Assembly (NCBI GenBank): GCA_013397455.1
Contig: VYZB01000281.1
Location: 372,001-436,000, forward strand
DNA: 64,000 nucleotides
From: Crotophaga sulcirostris
Lineage: Eukaryota; Chordata; Aves; Cuculiformes; Crotophagidae
Direction: 5' to 3'
Shown here: positions 14,748-29,559 of the stretch, in pieces
Position numbering within the stretch: the stretch's first letter is position 1
How the letters are laid out: each line of letters opens with the position of its first letter
Notes under the pieces: model-generated
Seen by the model: the letters and a program-made list of their open reading frames with translations, nothing else
The model's database searches: none
Told to the model about the DNA's origin: nothing
Made by a program: the position numbers and the translations under genes

Positions 14748-15917
14748 GATTCATAGAATCATAAAATGGTTTGGGCTTCATAAAACAGTTTGGTTTGTAA
14801 GGGACCCTTAAGATCACCCAGTGATCATTCCAATACCCCGTTATGGGCAGGGACAGCTTCCATTAGGTCAGTTTGCTCAAAGGCTCATCCAAACTGGCCT
14901 TGAACACCTCCAGGGATGGGGCAGCCACTATTTCTCTGGGCAACCTGTGCCAGTGCCTCCTCACCCTCACAGTAAAAAACTTCTTCCTAATATCTAATCT
15001 AAATCTCCCCTCTTCCAACTTCAAACCGTTACCCCTCATGCTATCCCTGCAACCCCTGATAAAGAGCCCCTCCCAGCTTCCCAGTAGGTCCCCTTAAAGT
15101 ACTGGAAGGCTGCTATAAGGTCTCCCCAGAGCCTTCTCTTCTCTAGGCTGAACAACCCCAACTCTCTCAGCCTTTCCTCATAGCAGAGGTGCTCCAGCCC
15201 TCTGATCATCTTTGTGGCCTCCTCTGGACTCACTCTAACAGATCCATGTCCTGAGGACTCCAGAACTGAATGCAATACTCCAGAAGAGGTCTGACAAGAG
15301 CAGGGTAGAGGGCGAGAATCACTTTTCTCGATCTGATGGTCACACTTCTTGTGATGCAGCTCAGGATACAGTTGGCTTTCTCGGCTGCAAGTGCACATTG
15401 CTGGCTCATGTTGAACTTCTCATCCACCTGCATCCCCAAGTCCTTCTCTTCAGGGCTACTCTCAATCCATTCTCTATCTCCCATTTCCTTCTGGTGAGGG
15501 TCCACATTCTCCCTAGTCTTCCTTTTATCACTGACATACCTATAGGAACTTTTCTTGTTGTCCTTGACATCCTTGGCCAGATTTAATTCTATCAAGGTTT
15601 CAGCTTTCCTAACCATATCCTTGGCCGCTCGGACAATTTTTCTGCATTCCATCCAGGCTACCTGCCCTTGCTTCCACTCTCTGCAGGTCTTCTTCTTGTG
15701 TTTAAATTTGTCCAGGAGTTCCTCATTCATCCACGCAGGCCTCCTAGGTTTTTTTTCCTGACTTCCTCTTTGCTGGGATGCATCACTCCTGCACTTGGAA
15801 GAGGTGATCCTTGAATATTAATCAGCTTTCTTGGGCCCCTCTCCCCTCTGAGGCTTTGTCTCATGGTACCCTACCAAGCAAATCCCTGAAGAGGCCTAAG
15901 TCTGCTCTTCTAAGCAA
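14748..15917 (-). mobile_element. CR1 LINE copy with internal loss of the reverse transcriptase core
   Basis: The longest CR1 copy in the window, in intron 2. From the left it holds the reversed tail, the 3' UTR, the C-terminal ORF2 region (minus-strand residues like [17 protein letters not shown] and [14 protein letters not shown]) and then, past a junction near 15478-15500, the endonuclease-RT linker ([37 protein letters not shown]). A further piece reading RADLGLFRDLLGRVPW lies at about 15860-15917. The central polymerase motifs that should separate the two halves are missing, yet a 166-codon frame (15230-15730) runs across the junction. The element is non-functional. Confidence 0.93.
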
Positions 15918-18900
15918 AGAGAGCTTAGCTCTACTCAACTGTATGTGAGGACTTGCCCAAAATGCTTTCTTTCTCTTAATGTTAGGAAAAAGAAACAATT
16001 GTTTCAATTTGATATCAGGAAATCCCTGGAAAGAAAATTCAAACACATGGCCTGAAGTGGCTCCTTAGAACCTGACATGTCTATGGTCAACTTTCATGTA
16101 GAATCAAGCTTGAGGGAGAGCCCTGGGGAAGAAAAATTCTCTAAACTATGCAAAAAAAAATGAAAACAAAACCCAAAGAAATTCCATACCACAATAAAAG
16201 CACGTTCCAGCATTTTCACACAACAGACTGATGTATAGATGAAAAGATTAACAAGATCAAAGTCTTATTGAAAACAAGATGTACATTTTAAAAAATGCAT
16301 TCAAAAGAGTCTTACCAAAAAAAATATAAATAAAAGCAAGCACAGTCCTGGCTTCCTAACAGGAACCTCACAACTGCACCTCATTAGGCCAGAGCAGCCA
16401 GACTGGGGTCCGCAGGATGGCTAAAGGGAGGTCACCATTGACAGAACTCACACTGGCAGCACTCAACTTGCAGGAAAGCTTCTCCTCCCTATGTCAGCAA
16501 TACCAGTAAAATCAAGGTTTTTCTAGTATAACTAGCACAAGATTGTACTGAGGACTTCTTGTCAGGACAGCTGTGCTGGCCAAAGATCACAGATCCTATC
16601 AAAGCCCTGAGTGACGGCCTCCATGACAAAAACCTGTGATGTAGACCTGCTCTCAAATCCTGCGTGTCAATTTTTAAGTTTGAGAAACAGGCTTGGAATT
16701 AGCAGGAGAGCATCTGGATTATGCCAAATGAGACTGAGGCTTCTGGAAAATTAGTCTATCTTTGTGGCCTTTTATCTTGGAAGGACATTAGTGAAAATAC
16801 ACTCACTGTTAGGACACGATCACAACTTCTTTGAGAAGGTCCCTACTCCAAAGAAGCAGCAGCTGCTGCTAGGATCACTGTGGTCCACAGCTGGACTCGT
16901 TGCTCTCCTGCAGATGTCAGCAGGACCACGTCCAGCAGTAAACATTTGGATGACAAGGCTATATCTTAGGCCAAATATGAGGTAAGATACATAGAAAGCA
17001 TTTGGTATGACAAACAGCTCCCATGATCACTAGGCAGGCAGTGCTCCGGTGGGTTTTAAACCCTGTATTGCAGGGGGAGTAGAGAAGGAAGGAAGAGGCA
17101 AACACTAAGAAAGACAAAGACGTCCACATGGACACTGTTCTGCTAAAGACAAGGTTGAAAGCTTTTTCAGTTTAAATACTGGCTCTTCTACATCTAATAA
17201 AATCCACCTGCTCACTCACACTCTGAAATGTGGAGTCCCCAGGGTGAGAGGCAAGGGTTGGCGATCCAAACCTGCACTCCCTTCAACACAGGGCAGCGGA
17301 CGGGTGGCCTCCTGGAAGCACAGCACTTCAAGGTCAACAGTTTCTGCCCCATTGCTTCCTCCTTCCTCCCTCTTTTTTTTTTCCTCCTTTTGTACAGAGT
17401 TGAGGATTAATCTGCCATTTTCCCCATCCCCCAACAGACCTCAGCCACACGACCTACCTCAGGTAACGCAGCACCGACTGCCTTCACGATTTCAAAGTCA
17501 GCCCAAAGAGCTCACCCCTGATGACAGTCACCCTTCCCAAGAGCCTGAGACAAACATGGTCAGAAAGCCCAGGGAAACACTCCTTTGGTGTGCTGGTCTT
17601 TGCTGCACCTGCCCAGCTCTAGACCTTGAATGAGCCTCCTAGCTAGAACACAAACACTTGAAATCCATCCTGGCAGAAACCAAGAAATGAACAGTAGGCA
17701 TTTTCCTGAAACCCATCTCCATCACTGGCTCCTTAAAATCGATTTGGGGAAATGCAATCTGTGTGCAGCTGACAATGCAGGCACAGGAGAAGACATCTGG
17801 GGTAGTGCTAAAGGATGGGGGATGGCAGGAGGGAGGAAGAATGCGTGGATAAGGAAAAAGGAGTCTTGAAAACAGATCAGAGAGGAAGAATGAGATGGGA
17901 AAATGCATGGGGAACTCTGGGAGGACACTGACACCATAGATGGATCCTCTTCCCCTTATATGACTAGAGAGATGACGTCAAAAGCCCCTCCACCTTGTTG
18001 CCATCTGTCCTTCCCATCCTTGAATCCAAAAATAGTTCATTCAACTGTCAGAAACATCTTTTTTTGAACATTAACCTATTTTTGATATTCTAAAAATAAC
18101 ACTCTTGGGTCCAAATATAGCCCTTTTGAGATCCTGCAAAATGAAATTAAAAGCTCCAGTGAGGCAAGGAAGCAGGCAGGGGAGCCAGGGACACGAGTGC
18201 AGCAGCCCGGTTGCAGGACAGAGACAGCTCCCTACTGAAGCACTAACGCTGTTGAGGCAGGTGTTACTTACAAAAAAAAAAAAGATGTTCCACCTCTGTG
18301 TGCCTCAGGTTTTTAAATTGTTCAGTGGGTTACAAAAAAAAAAAGCTTTGAGATCTGCAGTGAAGGTCGCAGTCAGAGCTGGGCAGAATCAGCATTACTG
18401 AGGAATAGGACCATGTTGCCATACAGCCTCACAGTCTCTGTCACAACCATCACTAATTTCTGCAAGAAACAAACACAGCCACTGAAAACAGGCAGACTCC
18501 TTTGCCTTGCCTCCAAGCCGTACAAGGTCTTTGTTACTTTTTTCTCACAAAAAATGTTATGCTTTGCTAACTGAACCTCTACGGGAATGAAGAATTTAGT
18601 TACACGCCAGAATAACCTTTATTTCTGTCTTCTTTTAGCAAATAACATCATCTACCCATTCCACCCATCAGCGGGCGATCTCTCTGGATAACACAGCTCC
18701 CTGGGATCCTGAGCATGGGAGTAACTTAGCACCTAAACACAACTCTTGTCTCAGCTCAGAGAGGGTGTGAGGACTTCCTGCCACCACCTACCTTTGTTCT
18801 GTGCTCAAGCAGCGACTTGGCAGAACAAACCCACACTTGCTACATTTAACAACCACTTCTAGTACTCCAGGATCCCACCTTGTGTTAACTCAGTCCTCTT

Positions 18901-21900
18901 ACTCATGGCTGAAGGTGCAGAGCTTTCTCACGCCCTCCCACCTATAGCACTCAAGGCAGGAAAACCCTGATGCTGTTTCATCGACACGACTTCCACATCT
19001 CAGCAATGAAGTGATCACCTCCTGGGCTTGCACGTATGGGGCCAGGGAAAAAGGTTCACATCCTGCTGAAGAGGTAAGACCCTGCCTCGTCCCTGATCTC
19101 TTCATACTGCAATGCAGGGTAGTGCAGTTCTGCCAAGCCTCTCCAACCACGTCTTCACAGTGCCTCCTAACACAGCAGCCAGCATGCTTCTCCAAAAACC
19201 CCTCCTGATCCATGTAGCTCACCCTGAGTGCCTCCAGCCAGCTCAGGTGGGTACAGAGACACGTTGCACCGGAACTCTCACTACACGGTCTCAGAGATTT
19301 GAGCATCCCTGAACGCTGCTCCAGAAGGACCTGAGAGGGTACATGAAGCAAAACAACTGATACATTTTCCACTTGTACTGCCTGAGAAGCATTTGCCTAC
19401 CAGCGAGGCTGCACAGCCTGGATGACAACACACATCCTGCGCTGGCTGAGGGCGAGCCAGGATTGCCTCCTCCCACCCCATCTGCCAGTGCTGTCACCGC
19501 TCCCGTACCCAGTTCAGTCAAGAAGCCCAGGCCCGCTTAATGTTTTTTTTAACCTATGTTTTTCCATAACCTGGATCATTTTGTCAGGACTGGCTTAGGG
19601 TATGACTATGCAAGTGAAGGTGTGTAAACCCAAGGTGAAGGAGGGAGAGCAGTGGAACTCACCAGGGACAGGAACTTTGTCCCTGGATGCTGACATCTGC
19701 AGCACAAGCCTCCAGATGACTAAGATGCACGAAGACAGTACCTGAGGTCCCTCCAAGCCATTTTCCTGTTATTCTCTTCTATTCTTTCTCCTGAATATTT
19801 GAGTCCTGAAACCCACAGGCAAGAGTGAGGTTTTTTTGTCCTCATGCAACTTAAGTGGAGACTGCAGGTTTGTGTTACTGAATTGCTGTGTAACAGTTTT
19901 CCCACGTCTGCGTAGATTCTACCTTGAATCACAATCAGAACGAACAAAAAGAATCCTTTTTGGTTTCGATAAAATTAAAGTGTACCCTTACTGTGATTTT
20001 CCCCCTCTGCGAGTTAATCTCTCCTTGGTAACCTCCTACACACTCCAAATCATTTTGTACTTTTTGAACAGATTTGTTATGCATGAAGCCACAGCGCTGG
20101 TGTGACATGTCCAACCCAACACCATGACCACCTTGCTCCTGCATTATTCCTTTCCCCAAAACCACGTCTGCCCCATCTACTCCAAAAACAATCTCTCCAG
20201 GCTCGGAGCTGCTTTTGTTTTAGGTACACATAGTCCTCTTTTGTGTTTCCTGCAGCAGGAAGCAAGTCTCTTAACTGGTCCATTGACATAAACATACACA
20301 ACCTGTCTGTACAGACAAACATTATACACACACACCAAATCCCTTTGCATCTGCAGCCCCTAAACTCACAGCTTTGGTAAATCTACCTCGTGAGCATGCA
20401 CTGGTCAGCAGCAACAGGCAGGATATCTGCTGTGGGGACAAGAATGTGCATGTTGTACCTGTATGTGTGCAAGAATAGCTACATAGAATTAGCAGATTTT
20501 AAAAATAAGTAGCTTTTCAAATTATAGGTGAAGCAAGAGCCAAGTGAAAGGCTTTATCTCCTACAGTAAATTTTTGCCCAATAGTTCACATTTTAATGGA
20601 CTACTATGGAATATTCTGCTTGTAGATAACATATCTAAACTTCCCTCTCCTCACCCCCTTTCTTCTTAAATGTCTTTCTCTCAAGGACTGGCACACGATT
20701 AAATGCCCTCCTGAATCAGCACTCTGGCCACTCTACAGGCACAGAAGGCAGTAAATTGCAGGAATATCCATTTCATCTAGAACAGGAGATCCGCATTGAA
20801 GGTAGTCACCCTAGGCACTCTGCATGGTCAGTGAGAAAAACAGGGGACCTAGAAGACTCACCTTTAAGATGAGTGCCTTTCTTCTGGGAAGTAAAGTAAC
20901 TCACTCCAATGTAGACCTGGTAGGGTGAACGACAACCCTGGTGCTTCACTGTGGCCAGCACAGCAGTGCCTGCTCTCCTGGACATCCTGACAGAACTGAG
21001 TAGTCACAACCTGTACTTTGCAGAGACGCTCAAACGTACTCCGTGCAGTGAGGCAGCAGGAGATGAGCCAGGTCAGATCCAAAAATTGCATTAACTTCAT
21101 TAAAACAGGCATGAGTCCAAAGCCTGCAGGATAGGTCTTAATAGCTCAAATACAGCTTTTAGGTCAGAGCTGGCTCCTTTCCATTGTCTGAGAACCACAG
21201 GAGGAAAGTCAACCTTTCTGCAAAGGCATAGCCATAGGATTATTTTTACATATTTGATTTTTTTAATTTATTTATTTTCTTTGTAAATCAAGAGAAAAAA
21301 CAAACACTTATGTAACCAATGTTTTTCTCCTTTCAAATGTCTTCTGGTGGTCTCAGACCATGTTCACCCATTCCTTCCCCAGAATTGCACTCCTGGTACA
21401 TCCCTTTCCTCTTCCATGGCTGTTGCCTTAAAAGTCAAGCAATGAAGGACAGTCCCACTATGGCATGTGTATCAAGATTTATCATTACCCCAATGATGGT
21501 GTAAAAACCTCTGAAACAAAACAGACATAGAAGTTCTCTCCATTCATCTCAGAAAAAAAATCATGGAGGTCTAATTCTCTCCAGCTGACGTTGACAGAAG
21601 GTGCAGAACTGAAATATGTGCAGAATCAACTCATATGCTTATTTAGGATAATTTTCCACAAGTGCATTGATTCCTTTTCTAAATTAAACATTTCTTACTA
21701 GAGCAAAAAGGGCACTTTTTTCCCAGCATTTTGCTGCTTAGTTGCTTCTGTTTTCTCAGTGCTCAGTTGGGACTGCACAACAGTAGCTGTGCGTACCTGA
21801 CAAATCCTCCTGTAGACTCCAAACACTGCACTACCTTGGAGAGACTTTTAGCTGCCATTTATGGCTATTTCAAGTGTACTTTGAGAAGATTTATGTGCTA

Positions 21901-23801
21901 TGTATCCTACTGAAAATGTAATAAAACATACACTGAGCAAGTAAATGGGTTATGTTGATTATTTTTCAATTATTAAGAAGACCACAGCAGAATGACTACG
22001 GGAAAGAATATCAGCGTCTCTGCATGACTAGGCACGGGGACTTTTCTGAGGATTATGTCCAGATATGTTGAAAAACCTATGATAGAGAAGCACTTTGTGT
22101 CTTATTCTTTTGAGATACAAGAAGTTCAAAGGAGAAAAGACAAAATACCATGGACACGTGGATCATTTCAGAATAGTACACAAGAGAATCAAATATACCA
22201 TCCAAAGCACATTCAGCTCCTAAGAGAGCACTCAACCAAAGGCAGCTTCCTAGTTTGGTTAAAAATAACACGAGGCGTTTAAGTTATCAATAAAATGTTC
22301 TGACAACAGATCATCCATTACAGTACTCTAAAGACAATAATCAGATACAATGTACACTGCAACTGCCTTTTAACAATGCTTTCCTAGTCTCACAGAAACA
22401 TTGACACAACTGAAAAACACAAATCACAAACCGGGATCTTGACCTACTCTGCATATTTGAAGAAAGCATAAAGAGGTTTGAGAAATCACTTGCTAAAAAA
22501 AAACTGTCTTGAAAATCTTTACAAAGAAGGCAAAGATTAGTATATTTACAAAAAAAAAAAAAAAGTAGTAATACAGTCACCTCCTCTGGAGGAGGAAGTA
22601 GCCACCATGCAGTGTTTCCTTGGAGTTTGCTGCCCAAGTCTCCAGTGTAGAACAGCCTCTCTGGGCTGGTGAACCTCCTGGTTCCTCGCTGCACAAGTAC
22701 AAGACAAGGCTCAGAAGCTCAAAGGAACACATTGTTGAGGGCCACTCATTCAACCATGGCTGGCTTGTCTCTTCCAAGTTGATATGGCTTGGTGCCTCAA
22801 AACAATTCTCTTATTAGGCTCTGACAGAAAATCGTCATTGACTCAACATAGCAACGCTCCCTGGCACAGAAGGTTGCAGATATGATCTATTCAGACAAGT
22901 CCAACATTTTTTTAATACAGAACCTTCTTCAGTGCCAAGTGTTCCACATATGTCTCAAACGATAATGGCTCTGTTCTCCCCTGGCCACTCAAAAACTTTG
23001 TACAGCACACTAGTCTAACTCTATCTGTTCTTTATTATCACTGTATTTTGCTTAACAAACAACTTATATGGGAAAATAGATTAAAATTTTCAAAGAAAGT
23101 GAAGCTCGTCTTAAGTAACAGAAAAACACTCTGACTAAAGAGAGTTACAAATTCTACTAACTAAAAAAAAATCACAGAAAAGTATCTCTGTTACCAAGAA
23201 TTCTGCGTTGGGAGTTTAGTGATATGTTAAGATAAGGATTCAAGACACAAGTAATTACAACGAGTAAACAATTATAAAGATGGGAACAAATATGTTTCAT
23301 TCAGTGCAAAAATATCTACAGAAAATCAAAGCTTGACAGGTATTGCATGCAGTCACAAATCCACATGTTCCTTTCAAATACCATGCTTGTTCATTCTTGC
23401 CTGATTTGAGTTTCAACCTACAAAACTATAAAGAGGTAGGGGAGGCGAGGAAGAGGGGAAAAAAGCTACCTCTTACCCAGTTTTGCTGAGCGAAAGGAGA
23501 GTTCTTGCACTTCGTAGCTAGCAGAAATATGGCAGTCGATTAGGAAGAGATGAAAATATTTTTGTGGAACATCTGAAGGCCATTTGCTTATTCTCCTTGA
23601 TTTTCCATTCCTAATAGATGGCAATCATAAATGCTTCCAGAGATTTCCTTCACTGTGCATTACTTCATTTTCAAACATTCAGGTATCTCTACATAAGAAA
23701 AATTTGCAAGGCTTGCTGTCTTTGCTCTCTTCTAACTAGATGAGCACTTAGGGAGTATGACTTCCATGAAAAGGAGACAGAAAACTGACTGCATCTGGCT
23801 T

Positions 23802-23814
23802 CCCCCCCCCCCCC
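23802..23814. repeat. Poly(C) run of 13
   Basis: Thirteen consecutive C in intron 2. On the MTMR2 sense strand this is poly(G), which is prone to slippage and to sequencing error. Confidence 0.95.
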
Positions 23815-26800
23815 TAATTTGCATGAAATCAATATTTTGCAACCCAGAGGCTGGCTACTCTGTGTTTTCATTTCCTTGAAAGGGGGAGGCCCAGAAAAGG
23901 ACTTAGTAGGGAGAAATACAGGGAGGGGACCAAGATTTTCCATCTTTCAGGACAGTTTTAAAAGAAAAAGATTGTATTTCTCACGAAATATACCACACTT
24001 ACAGTCCTGGAAACTGGAGTCATAGAAAAACATGGCAATGGTAGAGCTAAATTCCAGTCAGTCGTGGCCTGTCCTGGAATGACCACACTTGTGGACAAGA
24101 GCATCATTCATTCTCCAGAACCAGTCGTTTGTAACTTTTCTCATCAACAGCTTAGCTTAACGCTCCAAAGAAGAAAGGAAAACGGTTTCCCACAGACACA
24201 CACACGCAACTCACACAGCCAAAATCAGAATTTTGATACAGTTAAAATATTTTTCCCCTACAAGATTTTCCCACTTCTTCTCCACTGCTCTTTAAGTCTC
24301 TCTACTTGATACCTTTGCTAACAAAGCATCACTCATTCTTGGATTTGGTCTTGATTTCAGCCCTGTGTGCAAAGGTACCTATGGAAACACTACACACAGA
24401 CTGGGCAAGGACCACTACTGCCTGCACAGCTTCTACTCCTGTACACCCACAAAAATGTCAGATGCACCTTGTGTGAGAATATGACTGAGCACAAAGTAAT
24501 GACACAAAGAAACACATATGGTCAAGTCTTCACATACTGACAGTAAAAAGATGAACTGTTTATTTAATTTCACTGTTGTATCATCTGTTCACATCTACTC
24601 AAGTCTTTTGTGACCACAGGTCAATTATCTTCACCATCTGGTGGCTTGTGCAATATGGCCTGTAATTTAATAGCAGCCACAGCCTAGTGCACTGGGAAGG
24701 AAAGCTCACATCACAGAAGACATCTCTGCATTTGCTATGAACTGGTCTTCTTACAGGCAGTCTCACACAAAGAGTCAAGGGCCAGTCTGAAACAGGAATA
24801 CTTCTCCCCATACATCACTAAGTGAGCTGACTGGCAGGGCAGAGAATCTTCAACTACGCTGGAGGTGCTTAGGCAGAGGCTTTTTCATTATTTAGTGCTT
24901 CCAAACTAGCAACATTCACTAACCCAAAAGTCCTTGAAAAGCAAAAGTAAAAAGCATTGCTTAAATGAGTGCTTAAAGTTTAAAAAGTTATGCCGCTCTC
25001 TAAACCCAGCTCTTGTTGAACATGTGTTACACATAACCAAAGCCTGACACACTTCCTGTGCTGGCAGGGAGATAGAAATGGAAAAGCTCACTGGGGCTCG
25101 TTCTAGTGATTTACAGCAAGGGGAGGGCGGGGGAAAAAAAATCACATCTTTCTTCAATATGTTTTTCTACTATCGATATATATGTTCTACATAAAACTAG
25201 TCTAAGCCACTTTACACTAAAAGCTAGAATAAAGTAACACAAAGGTGGCAAAGTCAGTGACTGGCATTTCAGTTAATCCTGCCCAACATCACCTGAGGGA
25301 CAGGATGTACCTCAATTTTAGAGGTCTACATCTAGAGAAATTACCCTGAACTCTCTTCATAGTCAGAGGAGAAACACAGCAGGTTTTCAAAAGAGACAAA
25401 ACTACAGCTTTATAGGCGTACAGTCAAAGCTCTCCACTCCGAGAGATCAGTTGCTGGTCCTCAAATGATGTTCACAACATCCTGCAGCAAGGACTTCTCT
25501 AGCTCAGCCACAATGACGTTCTCACCTAGCATGGGTATCTCCTTAAAGCAGAGATAAATCAGATCAAAAATGACCCATTTTTTTCCATCAACTACAAAAG
25601 AATTACGTTTGGCTAGCTTGAATGTAGACTTGCTCAAACAGATTTCATCCAGAAAACCTAAGGAGACAGCAATGGCATTCGTTTCCTGTGTTGGAAGGAG
25701 AAGGCTCCTTCATATACCTTTTGTCATGCATCAGTTACGTAGCTCACAAAATAAACCACATGGGCTTGTCTACAGTCTCCAACCATATACACAATGGATA
25801 AAAAATTAAGGTTATGCAAGCAGTTCCTTTTCTTTTCTTTTCTAACCTTCGAGTCTTGTGCATGCTATGATAATGCTCCTGCATCTCATATATAAAACCA
25901 CTGGCAAATACACTGAATCCTCATATATTAAAGGAAAAAATTATTACGGAGGGAGCATGTCCCATGGAGGATGGGACATATGCTGGTACAATAATTTGCT
26001 GGACCTCAGAGGGTCATCAGGAACTGTGGATCTTACTGTTGCCCTCAAAGAGGAGAACTGGCCAGCAGTCACAAATAGCAATGCCAAGAACAGAGACTTG
26101 AATCATGTTTTCTGAAGGCTGCACAACTAAGCAGGTGATGTATGGGGCTGCTGTACTGGTTTCCTCTGTCCACACAGTGGACTAGAAGCAAGAAGCAACA
26201 TAAGAAAGCAAACATATGAGTTTCCATCCTCTGGTTCAAGCTTTTACTGTATACAATCCAAAGCCAAATACAGTGGACCTTAACAAGTTTTCAGGCAAAG
26301 GTACTGCTCTTTAGGGAAGTGGCAGCAGGCTCCACTGGCCATACCCACTGCTTCCCAGCTGCAGATGGAAGGGATCCAACCCTTTTATGACAGCTACTCC
26401 AAACCTCTGAATGTGGTAAACTTCAGGCATTCTCCTATAAATCAACAAGAAAGTTTCCACTGATAAAAACTGGAGCATTAGCAAGAAAACTTAAGAGTAC
26501 TTTTAACTGCACAGACATATCTGCCCCTAGGCAAAGGGCAAAATACCACCTGCAGGACTTCAGAGCAAGTGTCTCACTGTAACCAAATTTCCAGATCTGT
26601 AAGAGATATTTATGCACCTCAGTCCCTTTGGCAATGTTGGCTCTAAGATGTTTTTAAAAATCTTATCACAAATTACAAAGTAGCTAGGAATTTCCAGCTC
26701 ATTTTCACTTCCAACTACTTCAATTCCATTCTTGCCTGATCTATAACTTAGTTAAAACATATGGCAGTGTATTTGCTAAAAATTCCCTCAAAAATGCATT

Positions 26801-27166
26801 CTCTAAACCAATACTAAAAAGCTTCAGATCTGAGATCAGGAAGGGGGTGGGGGGGGAAAAAAAAAAAAGCACTTTGTTGTTTTTCTATCAAGGTTTTGGG
26901 GTTTTTAGCTTCATAGGAAAAAAAAAAAGAAGAAAACTGAAGCTGCCAAAAGTTATTTAGAGTTAGCTTATGAAGTGAAAATTCTATAAAAAAAAATAGA
27001 AAGGCAATTTAATCTTGGTTCCAGATACTGAACTACTCAATATAACTTAAAAAAAAACCCCACTTTCATAAAGGTTATTATTAAATACTTTGGAGAAAGA
27101 TTTAGGAAAAATACTGTGCATGCATTCAGTAGGAATCCCCAGCAGTTGCCTCATTTACCTCATTAC

Positions 27167-27191
27167 ACACATGCGTGCGCACACACACAGA
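27167..27191. repeat. CA-type microsatellite (interrupted)
   Basis: Alternating ACACATGCGTGCGCACACACACA in intron 2. An alternating purine-pyrimidine run that could adopt Z-form and vary in length. Confidence 0.75.
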
Positions 27192-28008
27192 GTGCTAATT
27201 GCACTCCAAAAGAAAACTGCAGGCACAGACTGTAAGAAACGATGTGGATCCTTCCCCTGGTTCCCTCCTCCCCGATGGATGCCTACTATTCTTCTAAAAA
27301 TTCCCCACAGAAAAAGAAAGTGCTAATTGTAGCTATCACAAAGTGTTTTTCCATCTTCACAGAAATTTAATTTCTATATTTGAGTCAATGCAGATGCAGA
27401 AGCAGAGACCAAGCAGAGGTAGGAGTGAAGATGGATGCACGTAGCAATTGATTCTAGCAAGGAAAATTTAAATACACATCAAGAGTATTATTCCATAATT
27501 GGCAGATCCACATAAAAATCTTGAAAAGCCTATTTTAAGCCTTTTAAAGCTAACCAATGTGACACCCTCCTGTGAGAACACCATGTATCCAGGCACTTGC
27601 CTCCCATACCACAGAGTTCCCACAACACGCATTAGGTCTCACTTCTGGGCTTATCCTCTTACATTTTCCAGCAACAAGGTGGGACTTCTTTTTGTCCGCA
27701 GAAGAATTAAGGTTCTTAGCTCAAATCTCAGTACCTGTTAGGACTTGGAAGTCTGTGCTGTCTTGTGCCAATCAAAGCTGCACAAGATGCTCAGGAGTGT
27801 GAGGAAAGGGCTAGAAGAGAGAACACTCTCACGCCACTCTGTCAGTTAATGGTATGACCTCATCTGCAGTATTAAAGGCAGACACCACATCTTAGAAAGA
27901 TCAAAGAAAACAGTAAGAACAATCAGGACCTTGAAAAATCTCTCACAGAACTGACTTTACAAAAAAAGTCCTTGCAGAACTGTCATATGACAAAGATTTA
28001 AATAATTA

Positions 28009-28047
28009 AGGTTGGAAAAGACCTCTAAGATCATCAAATCCAACCAG
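28009..28047 (-). mobile_element. CR1 LINE terminal fragment (intron 2)
   Basis: About 38 bp matching the reverse complement of the conserved CR1 end (AGGTTGGAAAAGACCTC, then TAAGATCATCAAATCCAACC). The octamer tail is missing. Confidence 0.75.
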
Positions 28048-29489
28048 AGAAAATGACAAAGAAAGATAAACCCAAAGAGAGGATGTCTGTTCTCCTCAGC
28101 TCGAGACTTAAAAGAAATTTGCTGATCACCACTCGCAATAAATCTTCCATTTAGGAGCCAGCACTAGGCTCCAGGAGCAAGCCCGGGAGCCTGGGGACCA
28201 ACCAGGAACTCACTAGCACCGACAGTGATTGATTTGAGGACAGGCTGTGGGACTGCAGTTGCACTGGCTATACCAACACAAGAAGCTCTACATCCCATCT
28301 CCAAGGCTAGTTCTCCTGCACCAAATACTCTCAGGAATGAAGAGAGAAACAGTTAATTCTACGAATTCCTTTAGGAGAGCTAAAGTAAACCTATACTGAT
28401 GGAAACTGCCCCTTTCTCCCTATACCCTAATACAGGTAGGACCATGGGGATGTATTTTCTCCAGGCCTGCTCACCATCAAAAAGTACTAAAGAGTAAAGT
28501 CAAGAACCAGTTTTATGCCTACACATAACTGCATCACAGCCACTCACACCACCTCCTGCAAGAGCAAGCACAGCACGCTTCTGCTCATTTCAGACCTCAC
28601 AGAGCTGATGCAGGTTAAGAGCAAGAAGTGTTTGCTATTGGAGACAAATGCTCACACTTGGCCTGCAGTGCCTTTATTCTAAATAAGTAATTCTCTAGTT
28701 TACCATCTCTTTAAACACTACTCTAAAATGAACGAGGAGCAGCATTTCTTCCAACCATTCAGAACTTCAGTTTGCTTAGAATTAAAAAAAAAAAAAAGGC
28801 CTTCAGTAAACAATACATATGCAACTTCTGCCTGAAAAATGTATCATGCAATTCAGCAAACATTCCTCTGTGGGCATTACTCTTGATTGAGATGGATGGG
28901 CAATCAGACAAATCCAGGAGAGCAGGACTCCTGGCCCAGACAGTTGACAATTCATACAGACAAGGTGACAAAAGGAGGCAAAGAGTCACAAGAGGCAATC
29001 AGGGTTACAAGGAAAACATGTTGAGCCAACTTAACCAACAGGAAGGAAAGACATCCTCAAAATTCGAGAAAAGAAATGCTGCTTCATTCTGTACTGGTAA
29101 AGGTAATTCTCAAGTATTGAAAAACTGTAAAAAAGCAGTTGAGTTGTGCATGGGAGCCAGAAAAAGAAACTCAGTTTTGCAAACTTCAGTAAAAAAAATA
29201 AATAAGGAAATAAAATAAATTTGTGTGAAATTTACTTTTTTATACTGTTACACAAACAGTTAGAGTTGCAGTAGTATTTGTAATATTATGCATATTTGTA
29301 CCAATGAATGAATTAGCCTCAGCGTAAAGACTGTGTTTTCTGTATGCTGGAGTAACTTAACACTCCAACTTCACGGGGGAAATACTTCAGACCTATTAAA
29401 TACTTCTTCATCCAGACATACACTGAAGGTTACTTTTTGTTTCTATAGGTAAAACTTGTAAGATATTATTTTACACAAACTCTCTACAT

Positions 29490-29559
29490 CAGGGGTGTCA
29501 AACTCACAGCTCCTGCCACGTCACGCACATCACACGTGGCAGAAGTGCAGGGGTAAGGA
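29490..29559 (+). repeat. Inverted-repeat hairpin, possible hAT-like terminus
   Basis: CAGGGGTGTCAAACTCA at 29490-29506 resembles the terminal sequence of some hAT-type DNA transposons. It is followed by a perfect 9-bp stem, CTGCCACGT (29513-29521) and ACGTGGCAG (29534-29542), with a 12-nt loop, and weaker outer pairing AGCTCC/GGAGCT. No matching far terminus was found. It could be a MITE remnant or chance. Confidence 0.3.

Noticed and set aside
15230..15730. 166-codon minus-strand frame as a host gene
   Set aside because: The residues match CR1 ORF2 segments on both sides of a deletion; it is transposon remnant.
18899..19372. 157-codon minus-strand frame
   Set aside because: No recognisable motif and no splice or promoter context; overlapping frames on both strands point to a chance frame in a slightly GC-richer stretch.
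28772..29218. 148-codon plus-strand frame
   Set aside because: Lys-rich composition from A-rich DNA, begins in a poly(A) run, no known similarity.
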